Positions 23,292 to 34,988 of a stretch of 64,000 bases of DNA are shown in pieces. The translations under genes were made by a program, and so were the position numbers. The stretch lies in NCBI GenBank assembly GCA_032433595.1, contig JASWJB010000022.1, positions 1 through 64,000 of the forward strand, in the 5' to 3' direction. The stretch comes from Conoideocrella luteorostrata (Eukaryota > Ascomycota > Sordariomycetes > Hypocreales > Clavicipitaceae). Below the pieces are notes generated by a model that worked only from the letters and a program-made list of their open reading frames with translations, ran no database searches and was not told where the DNA came from. Within the stretch, counting starts at the first letter, position 1. Each line of letters opens with the position of its first letter.

Positions 23292-24360
23292 ATGTCTCAA
23301 CCACCATCAGAGAGTCGCAGGCTCGACAAGACCATTCTTAGTTGTACATTTTGCAGGAGCTGCAAGTAAGTTGATTACTGTTTCATCTTTGACGAGCAAT
23401 TACTAAGTCACTAGCACGGCTCGATGCGACAGAGAAACACCTTGTGGTATGTGTGCAAGGCGAGGAAGAGCAGCAGTATGCACATACAATACACCAGAGT
23501 GTGAGGGCGGGACGCAAGAGATTATAGGCCCCGCAACAAGACGCAGAAGGCTCGCCAAAGACTAAACCGTCTTGAAAGTCTGGTCACCGAGATGCGCATC
23601 TCAGCGCAGAATCCTAGCCAAAGTATCGCTGAACGACCGCAAGCCAGCAACCGCGCTCACGGCTCACTAGGCGACCAAGAAACTTACGACCTGAGCAAGC
23701 TCAGAATTGCCGGAGAAGATATCGTCTACACTACAGCATTAAGGCATGGTTGTAAAGATATATCCCTCATGGTTGACGCAAGGACAATTACGCAGCAGAT
23801 TTTTTAGACATTCTCATAAAAAGGTCAGGTACTCGTTACATCGTCGGAGCTTCTTGACAGCTCAAGCCGAGGACGAAAATAACAAGTCAAATGAACTTTG
23901 CATTGACTCGGCACTAGCAATTCTACACCATCAACAAAGAATGAGCGAAGAAACTTCTCCCGGTGACGTCTTGTTCGGTACGAGATGGAAAGTGTCAACA
24001 TCGCTGAACTAGGAATTTTTACAAGTAACCATGATGTTGTGCTTTGCGCTAACCTGCCACGGGAAGAGACATCAACAAACAACCTCAACTTGCCTGTTGC
24101 ACACACAGGATGCAATCATAGAGTCATTAATGAATACTAGAATTATCTGGAACAACAGCATTACGCACTCAGTTGAGACGCAACAAGCTGCACGAGCTAG
24201 TGATTCATCTCTCGCACGGTGTAACAAGTCACACACGCCGTCAACGGAGACGCCAAATTTTATTTACGACTTTGAAAGATCTACAGCAATGGGAGATGAG
24301 TTGGAGTTCTTTGACCCTATGACGATAGATGGCGGCATGCAGAACTTCTTCGAGACTTAG
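23292..24360 (+). pseudogene. Remnant of a Zn2Cys6 transcription factor gene
   Basis: The start ATG is at 23292 (MSQPPSESRRLDK). A first exon to 23365 encodes SCTFCRSC, followed by a canonical intron (23366-23414) and a second exon with RCDRETPCGMCARRGRAAVC. The zinc cluster is recognisable, but Cys spacing is one residue too long at the junction. The linker then switches frame near 23500-23530: the expected dimerisation helix (QKARQRLNRLESLV) is in another frame than the zinc cluster. Stops follow within IVYxSIKAWL-like sequence near 23740, and most of the middle homology domain is absent. A C-terminal tail frame ending ...GGMQNFFET stops at 24360. The total length is about half of a normal family gene. 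I conclude it is disabled; a sequencing error could explain one break but not the lost domain. Confidence 0.65.
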
Positions 24361-24643
24361 CAAAGCATGGACTACAATCCATCCTTTTCCTCTGCCAATA
24401 CTCAATAGAATTGCTACGCGATTCCCCTCCGCCGCACAGCACATAGTATGGAGTGCCTACGATATCAGCTAGTTGTTCACTCACCTTTTGCTACTTAGAG
24501 TCGATGAAAGGTCGCTCTTGTATATTATGTACGTGACACGCGACCCATCCAGAGTGGCAATCGCCGATTTCCTCAATAAGTTAAAAAATCACAATTCCGT
24601 CTCTATCAAACATCTGTAAAACAAAATGCCCGGACACTTTTTA

Positions 24644-26487
24644 TCACTTATCCTGGTCATTTGTGCTCTCAGGCTTCACACTGCGCCATTCCATGCCAAG
24701 ACCACCGAGTACACAAAGACACACCATGACGAGTGCAACCTGAAAGCAAACACGCAGAGAATCGTTGTATGCCACCAGCGCAGAGACACGATTCGCCGCT
24801 GCTATCTTTTTGAGCACTCCACTAGCGCCAGCGTTCTCAATCTGCTCGGCTGTGATGCTAATGATACCAGCAAGATGATTCACCAACTGGCCATCGAACA
24901 CATTCTGTCCAACTGAGGCGAAGATGGCCCTGAAGAATGTTTGAGCAGACAAAATGAGTGCGGCTCCGATGGAAACTTCACCGCGCGGCAGGACGGTTTG
25001 TGCGGCCACGTTAGGCGCTTATTCGCAAGACCCGAAGCCCCAACCGTACAAGGTTTGATAGCCGACTCATTGCCCCGTAGTCGAGTTAATATGAAGAGTC
25101 GTCAACATTCCAGAGCCGATTGCCGTGATGCAGATGCCCACTATCAAGAATGGAGTGTAGTAACCGATGCGAGTCGTCAGGATACCCGTGAAAATGGAGC
25201 CAACGACAACCGCAATAGCCTGAGGGAGGAGATGGATACCACTATCAACCGCAGAATCGCCTTTAATAGCTTGGAACCAGATCGGCAGATAATATACTCA
25301 CTTAGTTCATGTTAGCATGCACTGGTATTCTCATTTTGGGGGGGCTGTAGACGGAGACTCGGGCTTACTGAACAAGGTCTGGTGTGCACCACGGCAGCAA
25401 CTGACAAAGAAGCCACTCGCGATAGTTTACTGAAGAAGACATGGGGAGGTACCATCGCTCGCTCTGGTGTCCACGTCTGCACCACGGCGAAGGCACTCAA
25501 CAGTACAAAAGCGACTGCCAGCAAGGCGATGATGCGTCCGTCACTTCACTACTCCCAGGTCAGCCTTTGAACTGTTGCAAGATGGCTCGAATAAAAATTA
25601 AAGTACAAGCAGGACTTGCTTACCTTGCATGTTAAACTCACCCCATTGCAGGGCCAAGCATAGGCAGACCACTCCAGGAAGCAAGCAGATGAGACCTTGC
25701 AATTGAGTTGTCGAACCTTGTCCCAAAGTTTATTCTCCTTTATCGGACTAGGTGGCACCTCGAGCAGGAACAATACAAAGGCCATCACTACTTCTCCCAA
25801 AGGAAGATTTATGTAGAAGCACCACCTCCATGTGACATATGTGGCCGCCGACCAGTGAACCAATGACTGATGCGATGCCGTACACAGCACCAAAAAAGAC
25901 CTTGATATAGAGGGCGTTTTTGCAACGGTACTGCATAGACAATGATGACGATCTAAGTTCTTTGTGTCACTCCCCTGATGGAACGACGTGCCGCTGTGAG
26001 GCGAAGTAAATATCGCTTATTTACTTACCACGCCAGATTGAACACCACCAGCCCCCAGGCCAGCAATTGCCCTACCAATAATAAAAATAACGGAGTGTGG
26101 AGCTGCGCCACTAATAGTTAACCCAATATCAAACAAGACCATAGTTGCAAGAAAAGTTGCCTTGACGTTGAAAACATTGTACATCTTGCCGAAAACTTAG
26201 TAGGAAGGCGCAGTTGGTGAGCAAGTATGCAGTACCACCCAATGTCGTTGGTTGAGTGAAAGTCATTGGTAATGTGAAACTGCGATCGAAATGATAAGTT
26301 TGTCCTATTAATAGACAAATTAGCTTATTCACCGTACGCAATCTTAGCTGTTATTGAACCAGGAGAGAGCGCATACAAGGGCAACTAGGAACATGCCCAG
26401 GAAAATAGAGACCATCAGCAGAGCAAGTCTCGGGCCAGTAGGGTAAGTCACCTCTTCCGAGGGCACTTCCTTTCTGTTTGAAGTCAT
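24644..26487 (-). pseudogene. Broken DHA2 (14-helix) MFS efflux pump gene
   Basis: The N-terminus (MTSNRKEVPSEEV, 26487 downward) leads into SIFLGMFLVAL. The next blocks are all recognisable but in shifting frames: ITNDFHSTNDIGWY, AYLLTNCAF, FGKMYNVFNVKATF, IIGRAIAGLGAGG, FFGAVYGIASVIG, TWRWCFYINLPLG, and the C-terminal SIGAALILSAQTFFRAIFAS, ending at 24644. I count at least five small indels, for example three within about 100 bases near 26190-26290, one in the FFGAVYG block near 25890 and one in the GGAF-TWRW block near 25840. In-frame stops also occur near 25070. The order and family match toxin or metabolite exporters that usually sit in biosynthetic clusters. The gene cannot make a full pump. 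Confidence 0.8.
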
Positions 26488-27712
26488 TTTGTCGACACCG
26501 ATACTTTCTTGCTCTTTTTCCAATGCAATTTCAGCCGTCGCTTTGAACACAATAACGGCCGCGACAGTTCCCTTGGCTGGTAGCCGGATGGCAAATATGG
26601 CAATTATGCACAACAGATTCGTTGAAATCATGGTGTTGAGACGGATCGGTATAGTGTATATCTACTTCGGTCTCGATCGCCCCCGCCGCCAACAGGTCCA
26701 GGCACCAGTAATGAAGAGAAAACCGGCAAAGCATGATGTTACTTATAACAAAGACTTGCGTTGTAATTGTATGAAAGTAGATAGGTGAATTAGGAACAAC
26801 ATGTGTCTCTCTAAGACTAAGCCCACATATGTGTATTAAGAGAGTCCGTGTTCTCCGTGTCGGCATAATTGATCCTCGAGAATTCGAGGCAAGTGTGTCG
26901 AGATACATTGACACAATCCGTCATACCGCCTACGATGCCACCGATACATAGTTTCGTGCATTTTTCATGGATAAATACATTCAGCACATGATCCCGCAGC
27001 TCGAGCGACAATCATGACGGGGTTATATGGATGGCGGAGATGCAGCAATGTCATTCTGCTTCAGCCTTAATAACTGATGGCCCAGTCTAGAAGGATTTCT
27101 ATTAAAATGACTGAGATGTAATTAAGCAACTAAGAATGACTTCAAATTTTCGCCATACGCCAGATTATTGATCTTCTAGTGCGCGAGCAGGGAGATGGCC
27201 AAGCATCCTGGAAGCTGATTGACGGCAACTCGGCGGGCAAACCAGTGGCTCCAATTAGAGTATTCATTGCTACGACGGCATCGCAGCCAGTGATCCGCAG
27301 GCATGTTTTCCGCGGAAACATATCCATATGATTGTATATTACTCAGCTGTTCTACAGCCGGCTATAGCCAAGTTGGTCCAACCGCCTCACGCTTCGTGTA
27401 AAGATGCTCCCGCCGTGTCTACAAAGTGCTGAACATAAAAACGGGTCCTGATGAAGGCGGCTGGTGGAGACTCCTTGATTGTAAGCAAGCACTTTGTTCT
27501 TTTGACTTACACGGCTTCGCTGCAAAACCCGTCATATTACCCATCTTCCCAACAACAACACTCATACATTGCTTCATTGTTTAGCACTATTCCAGGTTGG
27601 TAGACTTAGTATGCATGTGCAGCTTGTCGATCTCTCCAATCACTAATGTTGCGGCATAGCACGATTAGCCAGGCAACCCCCGCTATCTGCAGTTCACGCC
27701 ATTCTCCCAATC
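26488..27712. other. Intergenic region with a short coding-like relic
   Basis: About 1.2 kb without a complete gene. On the plus strand an open stretch of about 60 codons (27146-27330, reading AIRQIIDLLVREQGDG...) has protein-like composition but no start, no splice partner and no recognised family. It may be a leftover exon of the decayed cluster. Confidence 0.4.
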
Positions 27713-28657
27713 ATGGCAACCAACATGACTTATTTGATCACCGGTGCCAACAGAGGTGAGGAATATCGTGGGGTAAATATATTGACAGGTGACAGCGCTG
27801 ACCAAGTAGTAAAGGCATTGGAAAACAGCTCGTGTCGGACCTACTGCTTCGTCCATCCACGACAGTAGTTGGAACCGTCCGAGACCCGAATCACGATACA
27901 GCCATCTCCTTGAAGTCACTTCCTCTTGCCGACAAATCACAGCTCGTTGTGGTGCCATTGAAAGAATCACGAACTGATTTCGCGTATAACACACTTCACG
28001 GCCGGCTTCTTCGCGAGAACATCAACACTCTTGATGTAGTTATCGCGAATGCCGGCGCAAGCCCCAGCTTTGACGCCACGCTAGAGACTGACCCTGAGGT
28101 TGTGCGTGAATGCATGGACGTAAATAGTATTGGTCCCCTACGTCTCTTCCAAGCATGCTGGGCTCTTCTTGACAAAAGCGACAACGGAGATCTGAAGAGG
28201 AAGAAATTTGTGTTGATATCGAGTTCGACCGGGAGCATTAGCGTACTCGACTACGAGACATTTCCAAATGCGGCGTATGGAATGAGCAAAGCCGCGGCAA
28301 ATTGGCTCGCCAAGAAGCTCAGCGTCGAGTTCAAGGATCGAGGGCTGAAAGTTGGTATTATTCACCCAGGGTACGTGCGCATCCCTATCTTTTACTAGGT
28401 GAGCTATTGCTGACGAGTTCTTTCTATAGATGGGTGAGAACCGGCATGGGACAGCAGTTGGCGAACGCAGTTGGCGTCTTAGAGCCCCCAAATACCGTTG
28501 AAGAAAGTTCACGTCAGGTTCTGGAGCAGGTAAATCTCCTATTTTACCCATTTCAGGTGTGACAATGCTGAATCTAACTTGTCAGGTCGACAACCTCTCA
28601 TTCGAGACAACTCATGGCAAATTCGTGTCTATCGGTGGCCAAGTGCTTCCATGGTAA
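27713..28657 (+). CDS. Short-chain dehydrogenase/reductase (classical SDR)
   Basis: Four exons, 27713-27755, 27815-28370, 28430-28529 and 28586-28657, join to 256 residues, the normal classical SDR length. Introns are 59, 59 and 56 nt; the first falls in the nucleotide-binding motif, which is restored as TGANRGIG (residues 10-17). NAG is present in VIANAGAS, the catalytic serine region is SSSTGS, and the catalytic Tyr169-Lys173 pair is in YGMSK. The C-terminus HPGWVRTGMG matches the sniffer/C-factor-like group of fungal SDRs. It should reduce or oxidise a small carbonyl or alcohol with NAD(P)(H); the substrate is unknown. Unlike its two neighbours it is intact. Confidence 0.9.
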
Positions 28658-30559
28658 TTCAGCGGGAGTTCACAAAAGCATCGTAGCTTAAAGAATAACT
28701 TGTCGATCATCTCTCGCTGGCCGTATGATAGGGGCGGTCAGGATAGATCCGTCGACAATGTTGCATCCTGTCCTGCTCGCGTTCGCGGACATCTCCTCAA
28801 TCAACGCATGGCATACAATGAGATCGGTCATTCTTTTGCTCTCCCTCTCCGCTACTTTCTTTTAGTTACTCGTTCATTTAACAATATGCGCCCACTAGAT
28901 TGATACCATGGTCCTTCTTTTAGTTACTCTTTCACTTAAACAGGATGCACTCACTAGACTAGTATAATGAGTTGGCATTGCTCTGCAGTTGGCGATGTAC
29001 ATGACTGCAGACCACTATGCCAGTTTCAAAGACTAAGTTCCCTAGCGACGCCTTTGCATTGCGCAGACTTGGTGCGACGCTTTGGGTTAGGGAACATTCG
29101 TCATTTCCATCAGCGAGACCAGATAAATCCGCGATACCCCATGCTGTAACGGCCGTGTTTAATCTGCGTGACGAAGCCCAGACTAGTCTCATTTAGATAC
29201 TTGCGCAGCAGAAACCAGTGGGCGCTCAGCCTTGATAATCCTGATTATGAATACGATGATTTTTGGACAGGACTGCAATTGTAGCCTAATGGGATAACAA
29301 ATGGCCCTTAGTCTGCCTGCCACGGCAACAGCCCTCTTTAGCTCAGGCCGATGACGCCTCACCCAGAGTGGATAGGAGCCTATTCATGCCATGCCCGATA
29401 AGTTACCCAATTAACGCACTCTATCGGGCGCCATCTCCCCCACTCCTTCTGCTTGGGATGGATTACGGGAATAGGACACATGCGAGGATCCGCCAATCGT
29501 CAGCCATGGCTTTTGGTTGCGAGGCAATGGTGAACCTTGAAACGAGATTTGTCACGCAACGAAGGTCACATTATGACAGATTGCCTAGTTTTATCGAGGC
29601 ATCTCAACCTTCATGGGGAGAGCGGCGCTGAATTGCGACGGAATCCCTCAATAGTCATGCAGGAGCTTGCTTTTGCCTTGAATGTCCGGTCGGATCCGTT
29701 TCAGGATTTGTGGGTTGGGCGTAAGAAGTTTTTGGAACGAATTAAGCTTGTTGGCTCTCGTCCCGTATTATACTCCGTGGTATCCGTAACTACTAGTAGT
29801 GATGTACGAGCTGGCTGTCAGTTCTCGTATCCGTAAGCAGGAACCATGTCATTGCGCCACAATGAGGTCTTGGCAAGCACCTGTGTTCGAATCATACATA
29901 ACATACCCTTTTGTTTACCCCCCCAATATGTCGACGCCATGTGTTCCTCGTTGCCTTCTGCAGACTTGACACGGTTTGCAAGCTGGTTTTATCTATCAGA
30001 TTGTAAGAGGCATACCGCATTACGTTACGGTGTCACGAAGCCCATACGAAGACGAACTCTATATCCTTTGAGGCGTATATAATACACCTACGAGACGCAG
30101 AGTGGACAACAACGGCGCCCTCTTACGAGGAACAATTTCTCGACTACCATTCAACTTCCTGCAAACGCCGCGCAAGCCATATAGATATATTTCTGGAAAA
30201 GACTGTTCCTAGAGACGAGCCGAGTCTACACTGTTGAACAACTATTTCCCATCTGTGGATCAATGAACCTGTCGCTCACTGCATATCGATTACTCCGCCG
30301 CATTATTATAGGATGCAAACATAGCTACACCTGCTCTTTCAAGAGAGTTATCTGCTCACAGAGAACAATAGGAGGGGGGCTTCAGTGTTCGTCGACTTGC
30401 TCATCTCTGCATCCAGTCAATTAGGGTCCCCACGGCTCGATTTGCCCCGGTAGGTCGTCTTTATCCTTTGCCTACGCATCAATCATCACGCGCCCGACTT
30501 TCCGGCTTGGGGAGGGGGGGTTTTGGGTCAAGCAACAAGCAACATCAGATACAGTCAAT
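28658..30559. other. Intergenic region
   Basis: About 1.9 kb without a supportable gene. It includes a 58-bp imperfect tandem duplication at 28855-28970. Short open frames (29368-29631, 29537-29836) overlap each other in different frames and have no domain. The right end is the promoter of the GH76 gene. Confidence 0.55.
28855..28970. repeat. Imperfect 58-bp tandem duplication
   Basis: The sequence from CTTCTTTTAGTTACT at 28855-28912 recurs at 28913-28970 with a period of 58 bp. TTTAGTTACT starts at 28861 and again at 28919, followed by matching TTCAYTTAA and CACTAGA blocks. The copies differ at several positions, so the duplication is not recent. Confidence 0.7.
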
Positions 30560-32300
30560 ATGGCGCCTTCGTGGCTATCGCCGAGGCGGCTTGCCATCTC
30601 CGGCAGCTGTTTGCTTTGCAGCATGGCGGAGGCACAAACATATAAAATTGATACAAGAGGTACGCTCTATCTTAATTGCAGACGAGATTGCACATCCCGA
30701 GACGAACCACGCGCTCTTTATAACTGTGTTGGCCTAGCTATCGATCGTGCGCTAATCAGCTCCTGAGGTTCTCAGAAAACATCATCCAGTCGTCCAAAAC
30801 GTTCGCATACGATCTTATGAGCATGTACCACGGTAACGAATCTGGTCAGATTCCCGGCATTCTACCTGGGCCTCCGGCATCGGGCCTCGGTCCTTACTAC
30901 TGGTGGGAAGGCGGTGCTTTGATGGGAACAATGATTGATTACTGGAAGGCTACTGGTGACTCTTCATATAACAGCGTGGTCATGCAAGGTTTACTGCACC
31001 AGGTTGGCCAGTTTCAAGATTATATGCCGGCAAACCATACTCTATCCCTTGGCAATGATGACCAAGGTTTCTGGGGGCTGTCTGCCATGCTCGCCGCCGA
31101 AAATAAATTCCCCGATCCGCCCTCTGATCAACCTCAATGGCTGGCTCTTGCCCAGGCGGTATGGAACACGCAAGCCGATCCTAGTCGCCATGATAAGACT
31201 TGCAACGGCGGCCTTAGGTGGCAAATTCCACCGACGAATCAAGGCTATGACTACAAGAACAGTTCGTGCAAATCTCCTTTCTTGCGAAAACCAATACCAC
31301 GGACTCTCTAAGTCCTGCGCGTCAACTAATTCGCTGATTTCGTACTTCCGTAGCAATCGCCAACGGGATCTTCTTTAATATGGGAGCAAGACTCGCCCGG
31401 TATACCCAAAACGACACTTATGCACAGCGCGCCGAAGAGACTTGGGATTGGCTATGGAGCGTTCAGTACATCGACCACAAGTCATGGGCTGTGTACGATG
31501 GTGCAGGCATAAAGAGCAACTGCACCCTGATCGACAAAGCCGAATACTCATACAACGCCGGCATTATAACCCAAGGCGCTGCGTTCATGTACAACTATGT
31601 AAGCGCTCTTTTGCACCCATGGTTGATTAGACGTCAGCCTCGCTTGTATACTAAGCTAAGATACGCGCAGACCAAGGACGAAAAATGGAAGAGCAGGCTT
31701 GACAGTCTCCTAAACGCTCTCCTCAAAACGTTCTTCCCCAAGAATATTGCGGTCGAATTGCCGTGCGAACGTGACAACGGCAGAGGAACCTGTACACCCG
31801 ACATGCTGGCATATAAAGGTTTCGTTCACCGCTGGCTTGCCGTCGTCACGCAACTTGCACCACATACCAAAGACAAGATCTTTCGGATCTTAAAAGCATC
31901 GGCTGAAGCAGCTATAAGGCAGTGCACTGGCGGCAAAAGCGGACGCCAGTGCGGGTTCTACTGGAGCTATGGCAAATTTGTTGATCCCGGCGCAGACAAA
32001 ACAACGGGCGCAGGTGAAAATATGGATGTTCTTGCTGCTGTTATGAGCTTGCTCATGGATAGCGGGGAAAGTCCCGTAACGAACTCGACTGGCGGTACAT
32101 CCAAGGGAGACGCAAATGCAGGCGGAAAAGATAACGGCGAGCGGCGCTGGAGTCCTGTCACCATGGGAGACAAGGTCGGCGCCGGGTTTCTGACGGCGTT
32201 TTTACTAGCCGGAGCAGGTGGCTTGTTCGCTTGGATGAGTCTCTTTGATCGTGTCGGAGATGTATTGGGAGATCAAGCCGAAGATCAAGAAAAGAATTGA
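30560..32300 (+). CDS. GH76 endo-1,6-alpha-mannosidase, Dfg5/Dcw1 type
   Basis: Four exons, 30560-30659, 30776-31261, 31354-31598 and 31671-32300, join to 486 residues. Introns are 116, 92 and 72 nt. Junctions restore DTR|ENIIQSSKTFAYD, YKN|TIANGIFFNMGARLARYT and FMYNY|TKDEKW. There is an N-terminal signal region, the conserved YYWWEGGALMGTMIDYW block, and the catalytic Asp128-Asp129 pair in GNDDQGFW. A C-terminal hydrophobic helix (GAGFLTAFLLAGAGGLFAW) is followed by a charged tail, which fits a membrane anchor better than a cleaved GPI signal. Family members cut alpha-1,6-mannan and help move GPI proteins into the cell wall. The third intron is a multiple of three without stops, so retention would add 24 residues. 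Confidence 0.9.
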
Positions 32301-33476
32301 GTAGGAGCAGAGACTAAGATTTCTGCATATTACGAAGCTGTGTTACGGCGTCGGTTACTTGCATTGCAAGAAAGTGGTATGCCACAAGAAAGAAGCATGA
32401 AGAAGTGGTATTTGTTATATTTCTTCTTGCTGTTCACGAAATCTTGCCTTGACGAAACGGACACGCAGGCACGCGGCACGCCTCCATGAAGCGGTCTGCT
32501 GAGGATTACGAAAACCACACCACGAATATCAAGAAATTTGCACAAAATAGCTCGACTATGTTGGGCGCGGCAACGCTCCTGACGATCTAGGGCATTCAGC
32601 ATAGCAACAAAGTGAAAAAGAACAGTTCGAGTGAAACCCAATGCCACTCGGAACAGCGTATCAAATATATCTAAGATGCTTGTCCGAAGACACTCGACAA
32701 TGTGCGCCGCGAGGAGAGTGCCCTTACTTGGATACTCAAGCGGACAGCATAATGATTAGCAACAACAGAGCTTTACGGCCTAGAAGAAGACACATCTGAG
32801 ATATATTCGGACAACCGGATAGGAATCAGCCTGTCGCTAATATCGCCTCATCATGTGTGGGATCTGACTTTTCTGCCGAAAGCGATGATCTGGTGAACTC
32901 ACAATCGCTTTCGTTCTCATATATTTCTGACTTTGGAGCAATCCGTCGCTCAAAAATGTAGTTCAGCCAGACAAGATATGCACAGTGTCAGCAGCCATTG
33001 TATATCACAATCCGAGAACGAGCACAGCCTATAGTACGAGTTGGCGGTAAATAGGAAAATGGAGCCGCGCTGTCCTACGTTTCCAGCCATCATATTACAT
33101 GATTCGCATTGACCAGCATCTTCTGCCTTGTTATGACTGACCCCCCACACCTGGAATACGTACTTCTATAATAATCAAGAAAATATTCCGGCGTTGCATG
33201 AAGGTTGGGTGTCCGACATTATGATATCAGAGCCGTCTGTACGCAGAGAGACAATGCGCAAGCAGGAGAACAACAAAGACTGCGGCATAGGTCCCCACGA
33301 CCTTTCCTTTGTTTTTCAACAGGTTCCGTGACAAGTTTGTGTGTTATGCTCTTTGCGGAATGTTGGCGGGGTGATATGCATGATCAGCCACATGCATCGT
33401 CGCGTCAACCAATTGCAATACTTTTTGCCTTTTCCTTCAGACCTACTAAAGCAGACCAGTTCGTACTAGTAGCATG

Positions 33477-33499
33477 TACGGAGTATTCTGTACGGAGTA
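33477..33499. repeat. Two TACGGAGTA copies spaced 14 bp, direct
   Basis: Exact motif at 33477-33485 and again at 33491-33499 in the same orientation. The same 14-bp spacing is seen in the pair at 34966-34988. Confidence 0.85.
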
Positions 33500-34965
33500 T
33501 TTGGCTTCCATTAGTCACTCCGTACTTCGTGTCGCCAGGTTTTACTTAGTGCGCTACACTTGACACAGAAGTCGCCTGTGTCGCGACGCGATGGCTGCGT
33601 GATTTGGTATTTATACTTTTCTATGGAGTAACTCCGTAACTACTCCGTAGTCGCTACATTTGTTCTAATGGCGTTTGCCTCGTTCAACTATTAGATTTCA
33701 TGCTACTTATGCTGAGACAGCTGCAAGCATTCCATAACTGCATCCGCGTTCCCAAACCATAGACATCTGCTCCTGACCGTAGATATGGACAGCTGTTGAA
33801 ATGAGCCGGTGATGGCCCGTCACCTGGAATGAGCCGTCATGCCAAAAGTACCAATCATCTGATTTGCGCAGGCCGCTGACCAGTTAACCAAGTTCCACCC
33901 AAATAGTTCCCCTCAGGGTCTTGCTAAGAGAGTTTGAATCCTATTATCCGTCAGCTCACCTCACCCATGGATTGGGCGGGTATGTCATATTCGGTTTGAA
34001 TTTGAAGCTTGCTTTGAAACAGAAACTCAGCCGCCACTTGCTACTCCTCCTTGGCGACGTTTATGCACTGTGTTTGACGTATGTATGTACGGAGTACCTC
34101 CGTCGACTCTTGATTTATCACCAGACTCTACCTTGCCTTTCTAGGGCCAGGTTCAAGAAAAATCTCCATTGGACAAGCTGGTTCTTCGACTCTGGAACCG
34201 AAACACGCTGTAACATCACAGGCATATTGTGGGTAACACGGAACTAGTGGAAGAGCTAATCATCATTTCCGGCGGTCACCCGCATCTGCTCGACACAATA
34301 CGGAGTAGAGAAGGTGTCCGCTTTGAAAAGCTTGTGTCCTTTCGCCCTTGCCATTGGAGAATAAATAAAAATGACCTAAAAAACACCGTCGGCTTTCGTC
34401 TTCCAGTCTGTTATGACCACAAGCGGTAGAGCATGGCTATTATTGGTGGGTGTGGTGGAGTCAACATTGTCTGACGTGAAAAGAAAAGTAAAAAAGGGGA
34501 AAAGGGGGGGGGGGATGGGGGGGTAAGTAGCCAAGCAGCAAGTTTGGCATTACTCTTCCCAGCACAATGGGAGAACCAGAGGCTTATTTTCGTCGAACAG
34601 AGCAATGACTACGGAGCATGGAGTAGCCAATTGTGAATAGTATGGGACGCGGCGAGAAGTAATTTCCCCCCTGCGATTACTCCGTAAGTTACCGAGGAGG
34701 ACGATGGGATCGGCCAGAAGCATTACTAGTTAGTCAGTGATTTAAATGTGGCGGAAAGAAGGTTTCGCAAGGAGACGTGATGTTTCCTTCTGCCACAGGG
34801 ACTGCTGCGGCAACCGGTGGGCGATGAGACTGACTTGGATGGAGTGACCGCTATTATGTGCTCTTCAAGCGCCTACTAGTAGTTCTACGGAGAATTTCGA
34901 TGAGCCGTGGCGAAAATTTGAGAGGCTTTTTCTTACTTCACCACTAATTATAAGAAGATACTCTT

Positions 34966-34988
34966 TACGGAGTATGGAGTACGGAGTA
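34966..34988. repeat. Two TACGGAGTA copies spaced 14 bp, direct
   Basis: Exact motif at 34966-34974 and 34980-34988, with a partial GGAGT between them. Same orientation and same spacing as the pair at 33477. Confidence 0.85.

Noticed and set aside
29884..29893. TGTTCGAATC, like a tRNA T-loop
   Set aside because: No acceptor stem, anticodon arm or D-loop can be folded around it.
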